From: Polaromonas sp.
GTDB taxonomy: Bacteria > Pseudomonadota > Gammaproteobacteria > Burkholderiales > Burkholderiaceae_C
Length of the DNA stretch: 12,157 nt
Direction: 5' to 3'
NCBI GenBank assembly: GCA_028292345.1
Contig: JAQGMN010000481.1
Coordinates: 1-12,157 of the forward strand
How positions within the stretch are numbered: position 1 is the stretch's first letter; every line of letters starts with the position of its first letter. Both the position numbers and the translations under genes were made by a program. Below the pieces are notes generated by a model. That model saw nothing but the letters and a program-made list of their open reading frames with translations, was not told the origin of the DNA and did not search any database. This document shows positions 1 to 6,912 of the stretch, piece by piece.

Positions 1-1
1 A

Positions 2-118
2 ATGGCCAGCCGGTCCGACGTGGAGTCCTTGCTGGGCCGGACCGGCGGGCGCCCGGAGACATTGGTTTGGCGAACGGAGGCGGCGGCGGAGTTGAGTGAG
101 GTCATCCAACGATTGTAG
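2..118 (+). CDS. C-terminal end of an unrecognised protein (5' partial)
   Basis: An open frame enters from the left edge and ends at TAG 116-118. It gives about 38 residues ending in SEVIQRL. Codon third positions are mostly G or C, as in the real genes nearby, and the sequence has a helix-like pattern (EAAAELSEVIQRL), so a true C-terminus is plausible. The ATG at 2-4 is probably internal. I do not recognise the family from so short a piece. It runs towards rodA, and the two are separated by a GC-rich hairpin repeat. A chance open frame is the alternative. Confidence 0.45.
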   Translation: MASRSDVESLLGRTGGRPETLVWRTEAAAELSEVIQRL

Positions 119-220
119 GCAGTGTCACCCGGCAGTGCTCCCTGAGGGGATGATGGCCGGTGCCTGGTAAAGCAACACGGCCAGCGTGGGAGCGGCAATT
201 CCCCGCATGCCCAAGCTCCG

Positions 221-304
221 GCCACGGAACCGGCTTTGCCGGGCCGAAGGCGGGGCGGCCCCCTCGGGGGGCAGGGAGCCACACGCAGTGGGCGACCGTG
301 GGGG
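221..304. repeat. GC-rich intergenic hairpin repeat, possible two-way terminator
   Basis: Two stem-loops lie side by side. CCGGC-TTT-GCCGG is at 230-242 and GCCCCC-TCG-GGGGGC at 258-272. A second GGGGGC at 300-305 can also pair with the GCCCCC arm. The block starts right at the rodA stop codon (complement 305-307) and lies between two genes that end towards each other, so it is placed to stop transcription both ways, although no clear T-run follows. From memory, elements with this CCCCCTCGGGGGG core and the GGCTTTGCC loop recur between genes in Comamonadaceae. Copy number cannot be judged from one window. I see no gene or signal in the stretch before it, 119-220. Confidence 0.55.
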
Positions 305-1459
305 CTATGTCTGCACCAGACGCTTGGCCTTGGCAATCGACATCAGCATGCCCAGCGCCAGCCCCAGCGTCACCATCGCCGTGCCGCCGTAGCTGATGAA
401 GGGCAGCGGCACGCCCACCACCGGCAGGATGCCGCTGACCATGCCCATGTTGACGAAGGCGTAGGTGAAAAAGATCATCGTCAGCGCGCCGGCCAGCAGC
501 CGCGAGAACAGCGTGGGCGCATCCATCGCAATCGCCAGGCCGCGGAAAATCAGGAACAGAAAGCCGCTGATCAGGAGCAAATTGCCGACCAGGCCGAACT
601 CCTCGGAATAGGCCGCGAAGATGAAGTCGGTGGTGCGCTCGGGAATGAACTCCAGGTGCGTTTGCGTGCCGGCCATGAAGCCCTTGCCGAACACGCCGCC
701 CGAGCCAATCGCGATCATGCCCTGGATGATGTGGAAACCCTTGCCCAGCGGGTCGCGCGTCGGGTCGAGCAGCGTGCAGATCCGCTGCTGCTGGTACTCG
801 TGCAGCAGCGGCCAGCGGTTGCCGTCGGCGCACAGCTGCGGCTCGAACCAGACAATCAGCGCAATGCCGACGACGCCCAGCAACACCGGCGGAAGAATCA
901 GCTTCCAGCTCAGCCCGGCAAAGAAAATCACCGCCAGGCCGGCGGCCAGCACCAGCAGCGAGGTGCCCAGGTCGGGCTGCTTCATGATCAGCCCCACCGG
1001 CACGGCCAGCAACACCAGGCCCACGGCGAAATCGAAGGGCCGCAACTGCCCTTCGCGCTTCTGGAACCACCAGGCCAGCATCAGCGGCACGGCGATCTTC
1101 AAAATTTCGCTCGGCTGGATCACCATCCCGAGGTTGATCCAGCGCCGCGCGCCCTTTTTGGTGATGCCGAACAGCAGCACCGCCACCAGCAGCGCCACGC
1201 CGGTGATGTACAGCGGCACGGCGAAAACCATCAGCTTTTGCGGCGGAACCTGCGCCACCACGAACATGATGGCGCCGGCAATCAGCATGTTGCGGCCGTG
1301 GTCGGCAAAGCGGGTGCCGTGGTCGTAGCCCGACGAATACATGATCAGCAGGCCGGCGCAGGCCAGCAGGAACACGGCAAAAGCGAGCAGGCCGTCAAAG
1401 CCCTGCAGCAGGGGCAGGGATCGCTTGTACAAAGAAGATTGGTCGAAAACGGCGGACAT
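305..1459 (-). CDS. rodA: RodA, SEDS peptidoglycan polymerase for cell elongation
   Basis: RodA is the inner-membrane glycosyltransferase that polymerises lipid II into glycan strands within the elongation complex, together with PBP2 and MreBCD. The 384 residues carry about ten hydrophobic segments and SEDS hallmarks: RRWINLG near 105-111, KQPDLGTSLL at 160-169, FIPERTTDFIF at 271-281 and the late GVPLPFISYGG at 349-359. Asp278 in the TTDFIF motif matches the Asp considered catalytic in SEDS proteins. The short N-terminus before the first helix and the late motif fit RodA better than FtsW. The start at 1459 is the first ATG after an in-frame TAA, with no ribosome binding site in front. The partner mrdA (PBP2), which often precedes rodA, is absent: the gene stands alone, divergent from a hydrolase. 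Confidence 0.95.
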   Translation of the reverse strand: MSAVFDQSSLYKRSLPLLQGFDGLLAFAVFLLACAGLLIMYSSGYDHGTRFADHGRNMLIAGAIMFVVAQVPPQKLMVFAVPLYITGVALLVAVLLFGITKKGARRWINLGMVIQPSEILKIAVPLMLAWWFQKREGQLRPFDFAVGLVLLAVPVGLIMKQPDLGTSLLVLAAGLAVIFFAGLSWKLILPPVLLGVVGIALIVWFEPQLCADGNRWPLLHEYQQQRICTLLDPTRDPLGKGFHIIQGMIAIGSGGVFGKGFMAGTQTHLEFIPERTTDFIFAAYSEEFGLVGNLLLISGFLFLIFRGLAIAMDAPTLFSRLLAGALTMIFFTYAFVNMGMVSGILPVVGVPLPFISYGGTAMVTLGLALGMLMSIAKAKRLVQT

Positions 1460-1466
1460 GGCCGCG

Positions 1467-1472
1467 ATTATC
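1467..1472 (-). promoter_or_regulatory. rodA: Candidate -10 element directly before rodA
   Basis: GATAAT (5 of 6 matches to TATAAT) sits 7 nt before the rodA ATG, so transcription would start at or one base before the A of the start codon. No Shine-Dalgarno sequence is present. The best -35 at an 18-nt spacing (TTCCAG) is poor. This is a weak, inferred call. Confidence 0.25.
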
Positions 1473-1649
1473 GGTTAGCCAGCCAGTTGCCTGGAAGCCC
1501 AAGGAGAAACTCGCCGGCACTGCCCCACTACAAAAACCATAGCTGAACCAGCATGGCCTGCCTGCGCAAACGGCCTGTTTGATGCTCAAGCCAGAAAACG
1601 CCGGCACCACACCGCCCTGCGCCTGCAGGCGGGCGTTTACCATGTCGCC

Positions 1650-2234
1650 ATGCCCACCACCCACCTGCTCTACCTGCACGGCTTTCGCTCCTCGCCCCAG
1701 TCGGCCAAGGCCCGGAAAATGGCGGCCCTGATGGCCGAACGCCACCCGGCGGTGCGCTGGTGGTGCCCGCCACTGCCGCCTTCGCCACGGGATGCCATGG
1801 CGCTGCTGGAAAAGGGCCTGGCGGACTGGCCGGCCGGGTCGATGGCGGTCATCGGCTCGTCGCTGGGCGGTTTCTACGCGACGGCGGTGGCCGAGCGCCA
1901 GGGCTGCAGGGCGGTGCTGCTCAACCCGGCGGTCGATCCGGCGCGCGACCTGGCGAAGTACATCGGCGAGCAGACCACCTGGCAGAACCCCGACGAGCAT
2001 TTTTTCTTCGAAGCCCGCTTTGTCGATGAACTGCGCGCGCTGCAGGCCGGGCCTTTGACAATTCCGCGCAACTACCTGGCCATCATCGCCAAGGGCGACG
2101 AGGTGCTGGACTGGCGCGAAATGGCGGCGCGCTATGCGGGCGCGCAACTGCGCCTGCTCGAAGGCGGGGACCATGCGCTGAGCGACTTCGATGCCCATGT
2201 GCCCGCCATCCTGGACTTCCTGGACCTGGCTTGA
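1650..2234 (+). CDS. yqiA: YqiA/YcfP-type alpha/beta-hydrolase, predicted esterase
   Basis: A 194-residue single-domain alpha/beta-hydrolase of the UPF0227/YqiA family, probably a cytoplasmic esterase for short acyl esters; the natural substrate is not known. The N-terminal LYLHGFRSSP (7-16) is the family signature and oxyanion strand. GSSLGG (69-74) is the nucleophile elbow with Ser71. GDEVLDW (149-155) supplies the acid, and GGDHALSDF (172-180) has catalytic His175. Length matches the family (about 190). The only in-frame ATG that fits is at 1650; its ribosome binding site is poor, and a CCTGC-GCCT-GCAGG stem-loop lies at 1616-1629. The gene is divergent from rodA across 190 nt. In E. coli yqiA lies near parE, so this context is different and says little about function. 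Confidence 0.9.
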   Translation: MPTTHLLYLHGFRSSPQSAKARKMAALMAERHPAVRWWCPPLPPSPRDAMALLEKGLADWPAGSMAVIGSSLGGFYATAVAERQGCRAVLLNPAVDPARDLAKYIGEQTTWQNPDEHFFFEARFVDELRALQAGPLTIPRNYLAIIAKGDEVLDWREMAARYAGAQLRLLEGGDHALSDFDAHVPAILDFLDLA

Positions 2235-2257
2235 CACCAGCGCCGCCTGATTACACT
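2231..2257 (+). promoter_or_regulatory. Candidate sigma-70 promoter for the RNB gene
   Basis: A perfect TTGACA at 2231-2236 overlaps the stop codon of the preceding hydrolase gene. It is followed after 15 nt by TACACT (2252-2257, 4 of 6 matches). The predicted start, near 2264, would leave a leader of about 70 nt. The spacer is shorter than the usual 17 nt, so the call is tentative. Confidence 0.3.
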
Positions 2258-2334
2258 AGCCGCACGCCCCGCAAAGGCCACCACCCTGCATCACCCAGCC
2301 CCACCCGGCACTACCCAGGCCAAAGGATTTCGTT

Positions 2335-4407
2335 GTGTTTGTATTGTTTGAAGAAACCGGCAAGTTCCTGGCCGGCCGCATTTTGTCGGAAGCGGACAGT
2401 TCGCTGCAGGTCGAACTCGACTCGGGCAAGCGCGTTAAGGTCAAGGCGGCCCATGCGCTGCTGAAGTTCGAGAAACCCGCGCCGGCCGACTTCATCGCGG
2501 CCGGACTGAAGCTGGTCGAAGACATCGACCTGGACCTGGCCTGGGAATTCGCCAGCGACGAGGAATTCGGCTTTGCCGAGCTGGCGCGCGAGTATTTCAG
2601 CGCCGACGCGTCCAGGCCCGCATCGCCCGAGCAGCAGGCCGCCGCGCTGTTCCGCCTGTACGACGCGCCGCATTATTTCCGCCGCGCCGGCAAGGGCCGG
2701 TTCAGGAAAGCGCCGCCCGAAATCCTGCAACAGGCGCTCGCCGCCATCGAGAAGAAAAAGCAGATCACGGCGCAGATCGCCACCTGGGCCGACGAACTCG
2801 GGCGCGGCCAGTGCCCGGCGCCGATCCGCGACCAGCTCTACAAGATTTTGTTCAAGCCCGACAAGAACAGCGCCGAATACAAGGCCGTGGTCGATGCCTC
2901 GCGCGCCACGCACACCGCGCCGCTCGACCTGCTGCAAAAGGCCGGCGCCATTGCCTCGCCCTACCAGTTCCACTGGAAGCGCTTCCTGTTCGAGAATTTC
3001 CCCAAGGGCACGCGCTTTCCGGAACTGCAGGCGCCGCCCGTCAAGGACGAGCTGCCGCTGGCCGATGTGCGGGCGTTTTCCATCGACGACTCCAGCACCA
3101 CCGAAATCGACGATGCGCTGTCGGTGAGCGGCCTGGGCAGCGGCACCGTCACGCTGGGCGTTCACATTGCCGCGCCCGGCCTGGCGGTGCTGCCGGGCGG
3201 CCCGATCGACGCGGTGGGCCGCGCCCGCATGTCCACCGTCTACATGCCCGGCTACAAGCTGACCATGCTGCCCGACGACGTGGTGCAGGCCTACACGCTG
3301 CAGGAAGGCCGCAACTGCCCTGCCCTGTCGCTGTACCTGACGATGGACGAGGCGACGCTGGACATCACCGCAAGCAGCACCCGGCTGGAGCAGGTGCCGA
3401 TTGTGAGCAACCTGCGCCACGACGCGCTCGACAACACGTTCACCGAAGCCTTCTTCGAGGCCGCGCAAGTCACTGCGCCGGTCGATGTGCAGTGGGGCGT
3501 GGAAATGACCTTTTTGCACCGCCTGGCCCGCCATTTGAAAGGCCAGCGCGAGATCGTTCGCGGCAAGCCCGAGAATTTCAACCGGCCCGACTACAACTTC
3601 AGGCTCGACAACCCCACGGGCGGCGAGCCGCAGGGCATGGAAACGGTCACCATCACCACCCGCCAGCGCGGCGCGCCGCTGGACCTGATCGTCGCCGAGG
3701 CGATGATCCTGGCCAACAGCACCTGGGGCCAGTGGCTGGCAGAGCATGGCGTGCCGGGCATCTACCGCAGCCAGGCCAGCATGGCGCCGGGCGTGAAAGT
3801 GCGCATGGGCACCAAGTCGCTGCCGCACGCCGGGCTGGGCGTGAAAAGCTATGCCTGGTGCACCTCGCCGCTGCGCCGCTACACCGACCTGGTGAACCAG
3901 TGGCAGATCATCGCGGTCACCCGGCACGGCCGGACCGCCGCGCTGGCCGCGCCCTTCAAGCCCAAGGATGCCGACCTGTTCTCGGTGATTTCCTGCTTTG
4001 ACGCGGCCTACAGCGCCTACAACGGCTTCCAGTCGGGCATCGAGCGCTACTGGACGCTGAAATACCTGGAGCAAAACGGCATCACCGAACTGACCGCCAC
4101 CAGCTTCAAGGACAACCTGGTGCGCGCCGACGACTTGCCGCTGGTGCTCGGCGCGATGGGCGCGCAGGGCCTGCCGCGCGGCGCGCGGGTGCGCGTCAAG
4201 CTGGGCGCGATTGACGAGATCACGCTGGACGTTTTCGGCACGGTCATCGAGCGGCTCGACACCGAGGTCCTGGACGCCAGCGGCACGCAGCCCGCCGACG
4301 AGGCAGAAGACGACGAAGAGGACATCGCCGCCGGACCGATCTCGATTGCCGTGGACATCGACGAGCCGCAACCCGATGCCGAACCGGCCCCCGCTGCGGC
4401 AGCCTGA
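2335..4407 (+). CDS. RNase II/R-family (RNB domain) 3'-5' exoribonuclease
   Basis: A 690-residue protein of the RNB family, which degrades RNA from the 3' end one nucleotide at a time. A small beta-rich N-terminal domain (1-60) and a helical segment (65-180) replace the two cold-shock domains of classical RNase II/R, a layout seen in RNase II-like proteins such as that of Deinococcus. The RNB core runs from about 230 to 575: FSIDDSSTTEIDDALSV at 248-264 gives the metal ligands Asp251, Asp259 and Asp260, with Glu257 where E. coli has Asp. AEAMILAN (454-461) and TSPLRRYTDL (510-519) are the other signatures. An S1-like fold may follow (590-640), then an acidic tail (654-690). The GTG start is set by AAAGGA at 2322-2327, 7 nt upstream. 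It is probably cotranscribed with the TonB-like gene. Confidence 0.9.
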   Translation: MFVLFEETGKFLAGRILSEADSSLQVELDSGKRVKVKAAHALLKFEKPAPADFIAAGLKLVEDIDLDLAWEFASDEEFGFAELAREYFSADASRPASPEQQAAALFRLYDAPHYFRRAGKGRFRKAPPEILQQALAAIEKKKQITAQIATWADELGRGQCPAPIRDQLYKILFKPDKNSAEYKAVVDASRATHTAPLDLLQKAGAIASPYQFHWKRFLFENFPKGTRFPELQAPPVKDELPLADVRAFSIDDSSTTEIDDALSVSGLGSGTVTLGVHIAAPGLAVLPGGPIDAVGRARMSTVYMPGYKLTMLPDDVVQAYTLQEGRNCPALSLYLTMDEATLDITASSTRLEQVPIVSNLRHDALDNTFTEAFFEAAQVTAPVDVQWGVEMTFLHRLARHLKGQREIVRGKPENFNRPDYNFRLDNPTGGEPQGMETVTITTRQRGAPLDLIVAEAMILANSTWGQWLAEHGVPGIYRSQASMAPGVKVRMGTKSLPHAGLGVKSYAWCTSPLRRYTDLVNQWQIIAVTRHGRTAALAAPFKPKDADLFSVISCFDAAYSAYNGFQSGIERYWTLKYLEQNGITELTATSFKDNLVRADDLPLVLGAMGAQGLPRGARVRVKLGAIDEITLDVFGTVIERLDTEVLDASGTQPADEAEDDEEDIAAGPISIAVDIDEPQPDAEPAPAAAA

Positions 4408-4417
4408 AGCCGCACCC

Positions 4418-5353
4418 ATGCCCAGCGCGCCACCGGTGGCAACCGCCAGGCCTCAAGCCTTCATGCTCAAACCTGGCCCGCCCCGGGTGAAATCCAGGTC
4501 GCCCAGCGCGCTGCAGATCGCCCTGGGCATTTCGCTCACCGCGCATGCCGCGCTGCTGGCGGTGCGGATCGTCGATCCCGAGCGCTTCAACCGGGTGTTC
4601 GAGGACACGCCGCTGGAGGTGATCCTGGTCAACGCCAAGTCGAGCGACCCGCCCGATGCCAATGCCAAGGCGATTGCGCAGGCTTCGCTGGCCGGCGGCG
4701 GCGCGCTCGAAACCGGCCGGCCCACCTCGCCCCTGCCGCCTTCGCTGGTCGCGAAAACCGGCGACTCGCCCGAGGATGAAGACGAGCGGCGCCAGGTCAG
4801 GTCGCTCAAGGAGCAGCAAAGGGAACTGCTGCTGCAGCAGACCCGCAAGGAACTGGCCGCGCTGCCGCCGCCCGACCTGAGCGTGCCGTCGCACCTGCGC
4901 GCGCAGACCGAGCAGGAAGAAAAGCGCCGGCAACTGGTCAAGCTGCTCGCCGAGATTGAAAAAAGCATCAGCGAGGACAGCGCCCAGCCAACCCGCCGCT
5001 ACATCAGCCCTTCGACCCGCGAAGAAGTCTATGCGGTGTATTACGACGCGATGCGCCGCCGGATCGAGAAAAAGGGAACGCTGAACTTTCCGCAACTGGC
5101 CGGGAAAAAGCTGTATGGCGAGCTGACCATGACCATGACGGTCAATGCCGACGGCAACGTGCTGGCGACCGAGGTGGTGCAAGGCTCGGGCAACCCGCTG
5201 CTGGACCGCTGGGCGCAAAGCCTGGTGCAGGGAAGCGGGCCCTTCGAGCCGTTCAGCGAAGCCATGCGCGCCAAGGCCGACCAGATCGTGGTGGTGTCGA
5301 GCTTCAATTTCGGACGCGACGACAGCCTGGAAACGAAGCTGACCAACCGCTGA
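4418..5353 (+). CDS. TonB-like energy transducer, cell-envelope protein
   Basis: A 311-residue protein with the layout of TonB-family proteins: a short cytoplasmic N-terminus, one membrane helix (about 32-52), a periplasmic linker, a charged coiled-coil stretch (about 118-186, rich in E, Q, R and L) and a C-terminal TonB/TolA-like domain (about 205-298) with YDAMRRRIEKKGTLNFP and GELTMTMTVNADGNV. Such proteins pass proton-motive energy to outer-membrane transporters; here the role may instead be envelope upkeep, since no exbB, exbD or receptor gene is near. The linker is not the Pro-Glu/Pro-Lys repeat of classical TonB. The frame is open further upstream into the RNB gene, but the ATG at 4418, 10 nt after the RNB stop, gives the expected N-terminus. 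ATG 4463 is an alternative. Confidence 0.8.
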   Translation: MPSAPPVATARPQAFMLKPGPPRVKSRSPSALQIALGISLTAHAALLAVRIVDPERFNRVFEDTPLEVILVNAKSSDPPDANAKAIAQASLAGGGALETGRPTSPLPPSLVAKTGDSPEDEDERRQVRSLKEQQRELLLQQTRKELAALPPPDLSVPSHLRAQTEQEEKRRQLVKLLAEIEKSISEDSAQPTRRYISPSTREEVYAVYYDAMRRRIEKKGTLNFPQLAGKKLYGELTMTMTVNADGNVLATEVVQGSGNPLLDRWAQSLVQGSGPFEPFSEAMRAKADQIVVVSSFNFGRDDSLETKLTNR

Positions 5354-5524
5354 GCCCCGAGCCGCGCCCGCATTGAAACCACCATCCCGGATGAAAAAGA
5401 ATCGACCCATGGCCTGCGACCACGCGGCAAGCAAACGGCATTCCGCGCCCGGCGATGAGGCGGCCGGCGGCGGCCAGCCCGCGCAGTTGCACGCCGGCGC
5501 GCCGGTGGGGCTGGAGCGGCGGGC
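5354..5524. other. 171-nt gap between the TonB-like gene and mtgA
   Basis: This gap holds no recognisable gene. A 45-codon frame (ATG 5391 to TGA 5526-5528) ends across the mtgA start as ATGA, but has no ribosome binding site and no recognisable product. A perfect 12-bp palindrome, CCGGCGCGCCGG, lies at 5494-5505. GGAG at 5513-5516 is the ribosome binding site of mtgA. From memory, relatives carry aroE (shikimate dehydrogenase) at this point; none of the three plus-strand frames here resembles it. Confidence 0.5.
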
Positions 5525-6274
5525 ATGAAGGCCGCCTGGCGCCTGCTGGTCCTGGCCCTGCTGGCCGGACTGGCGCTGCAGCTGTATTTCGCGGGCCGCA
5601 TCGCGCTGATGCGTTTCGTCGATCCGGAATCGACTGCCTTCCAGCGCTCGGAGGCCTGGGGCGTGGCCAAAAACACCGGCACGCTCAAGTGGCGCCAGCA
5701 GTGGGTGCCCTATGCGGAAATCTCAAGCCACCTCAAGCGCGCCATCATTGCGTCGGAAGACGCCGGTTTCGTGCTGCACGAGGGCATCGACATGGACGCG
5801 CTGGAAAAGGCGTGGGAGAAAAACACCCAGGCCGAGGAACGCGCCGCGCAATCCGTCAGCCGGCTGGCCGAGGGCAAGTCGAAAGCCCTCCTGCCCAAGC
5901 CGCCCAGGATCGTCGGCGGCTCGACCATCACCCAGCAGCTCGCCAAGAACCTGTTCCTGTCGGGCGAACGCACGCTGCTGCGCAAGGGCCAGGAGCTGCT
6001 GCTGACGCTGATGCTCGAAGCGCTGCTGAGCAAGCAGCGCATCCTGGAGATTTACCTCAACAACGTCGAATGGGGCGAAGGCGTCTTTGGCGCCGAGGCC
6101 GCCGCCCAGCACTACTACCGCAAGCCGGCCGCGCGCCTGAGCGCCATCGAGTCGGCCCGGCTGGCGGTGATGCTGCCCCGGCCGAAATACTTTGAAACCC
6201 ACACCGGCTCGGGCTACCTGGCGTCGCGCGCCCGGACCATCGCGGCGCGCATGGGCGGCGTGGACGTGCCGTGA
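5525..6274 (+). CDS. mtgA: MtgA, monofunctional peptidoglycan glycosyltransferase
   Basis: MtgA polymerises glycan strands from lipid II without a transpeptidase domain (family GT51). The 249 residues begin with a membrane anchor (about 5-27). The GT51 motifs follow in order: AIIASEDAGFVLHEGID (73-89) with catalytic Glu78, GGSTITQQLAKN (131-142), RKGQELLLTLMLE (153-165), KQRILEIYLNNVEWGEGVFG (170-189) and RLAVMLPRP (212-220). About 22 extra residues lie between the first two motifs compared with E. coli MtgA, rich in charged residues and Ala (about 100-127). The ATG at 5525 is chosen because GGAG lies 8 nt upstream and the helix starts at once. The gene follows the TonB-like gene at 171 nt, so it may have its own signal or be read through. 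Confidence 0.95.
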   Translation: MKAAWRLLVLALLAGLALQLYFAGRIALMRFVDPESTAFQRSEAWGVAKNTGTLKWRQQWVPYAEISSHLKRAIIASEDAGFVLHEGIDMDALEKAWEKNTQAEERAAQSVSRLAEGKSKALLPKPPRIVGGSTITQQLAKNLFLSGERTLLRKGQELLLTLMLEALLSKQRILEIYLNNVEWGEGVFGAEAAAQHYYRKPAARLSAIESARLAVMLPRPKYFETHTGSGYLASRARTIAARMGGVDVP

Positions 6275-6289
6275 ACGCCTGCCCTTTGG

Positions 6290-6359
6290 TGCTTATTCAA
6301 GCCTTTTCCTCCCTTTTCGCACACTCCGCCTGCGTAAGCAGCTACTGAATTCATAGCAA
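6290..6359. repeat. Possible Comamonadaceae-type intergenic repeat before ruvC
   Basis: The mtgA-ruvC gap contains GCGTAAGCAGCTACTG followed by AATTCATAGC, with GCTA and TAGC arms around a 9-nt loop containing GAATTC (near 6341-6357), and further left GCTTATTCAAGCC. From memory, sequences of the type TAGCTGCTTACGC with a following TTGAATAAG-like part are scattered between genes in Comamonadaceae. It is distinctly richer in A and T than the genes around it and touches the ruvC ATG. Family membership is recall, not shown by the window alone. Confidence 0.4.
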
Positions 6360-6908
6360 ATGCATATATTGGGAATCGATCCGGGTTTGCTGATCACCGG
6401 CTTTGGCGTGGTGGACATGGACGGCCCGCACCTGCGCTATGTCGCCAGCGGCACCATCAAGACCGCGCACCTGGACAAAAAGGACCTGCCGGGCCGGCTG
6501 AAGGTGCTGTTCGACGGCGTGCGCGAGGTGGTGCAGCGCTACCAGCCCGAAGCGGCATCGGTCGAGATCGTGTTCGTCAACGTGAATCCGCAGGCCACGC
6601 TGCTGCTGGGACAGGCGCGCGGCGCGTGCATCACGGCGCTGGTGTCCAACGACCTGCCGGTGGCCGAATACACCGCGCTGCAGATGAAGAAGGCCGTCGC
6701 CGGCTATGGCAAGGCGGGCAAGGCGGAGGTGCAGGAAATGGTCATGCGGCTGCTCAAGCTGCCGTCGCTCCCGGGAAAGGACGCCGCCGATGCGCTGGGG
6801 CTGGCCATCACGCATGCGCATGTGGGCGCGGCCATGGCGCGGCTGGCGAAGGCCAGCGAAGCCAGCGGCAGGATGGGCGGACATTACCGGGCCGGGCGCA
6901 GCCGCTGA
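6360..6908 (+). CDS. ruvC: RuvC, Holliday junction resolvase
   Basis: RuvC cuts Holliday junctions as a dimer, with the RuvAB branch-migration motor, in recombination repair. The 182 residues have the RNase H-like fold with all four acidic metal ligands: Asp7 in ILGIDPGL, Glu69 in SVEIVFVN, and Asp141 and Asp144 in KDAADALGLA. GQARGA (84-89) and KKAVAGYGKAGK (110-121) are also family features. Length is slightly above E. coli RuvC (173), the extra being a basic tail. The ATG at 6360 places the first strand correctly, but no ribosome binding site is visible and a probable repeat ends right before it. ruvA and ruvB are not in the window. The 3' end faces a minus-strand gene with 4 nt between the stop codons. 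Confidence 0.96.
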   Translation: MHILGIDPGLLITGFGVVDMDGPHLRYVASGTIKTAHLDKKDLPGRLKVLFDGVREVVQRYQPEAASVEIVFVNVNPQATLLLGQARGACITALVSNDLPVAEYTALQMKKAVAGYGKAGKAEVQEMVMRLLKLPSLPGKDAADALGLAITHAHVGAAMARLAKASEASGRMGGHYRAGRSR

Positions 6909-6912
6909 CGCG

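Noticed and set aside
236..1546. A 436-codon plus-strand frame opposite rodA
   Set aside because: Composition is dominated by Arg, Gln, His and Ala, typical of an antisense frame; rodA is certain.
4211..4417. Upstream extension of the TonB-like frame into the RNB gene
   Set aside because: The added 69 residues are Ser/Arg/Pro-rich and are the shifted frame of the RNB C-terminus; the ATG at 4418 gives a normal N-terminus.
2311..4419. A 702-codon open frame on the minus strand covering the whole RNB gene
   Set aside because: It mirrors the RNB gene in a high-GC region, where antisense frames stay open by chance. The product is rich in Arg, Gly, His and Ala with no domain, while the plus strand has clear RNB motifs.
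5494..5505. 12-bp perfect palindrome CCGGCGCGCCGG as an operator
   Set aside because: Short GC palindromes are expected by chance at this base composition, and nothing ties it to a regulator; a similar one (CGCCTGCAGGCG) lies at 1620-1631.
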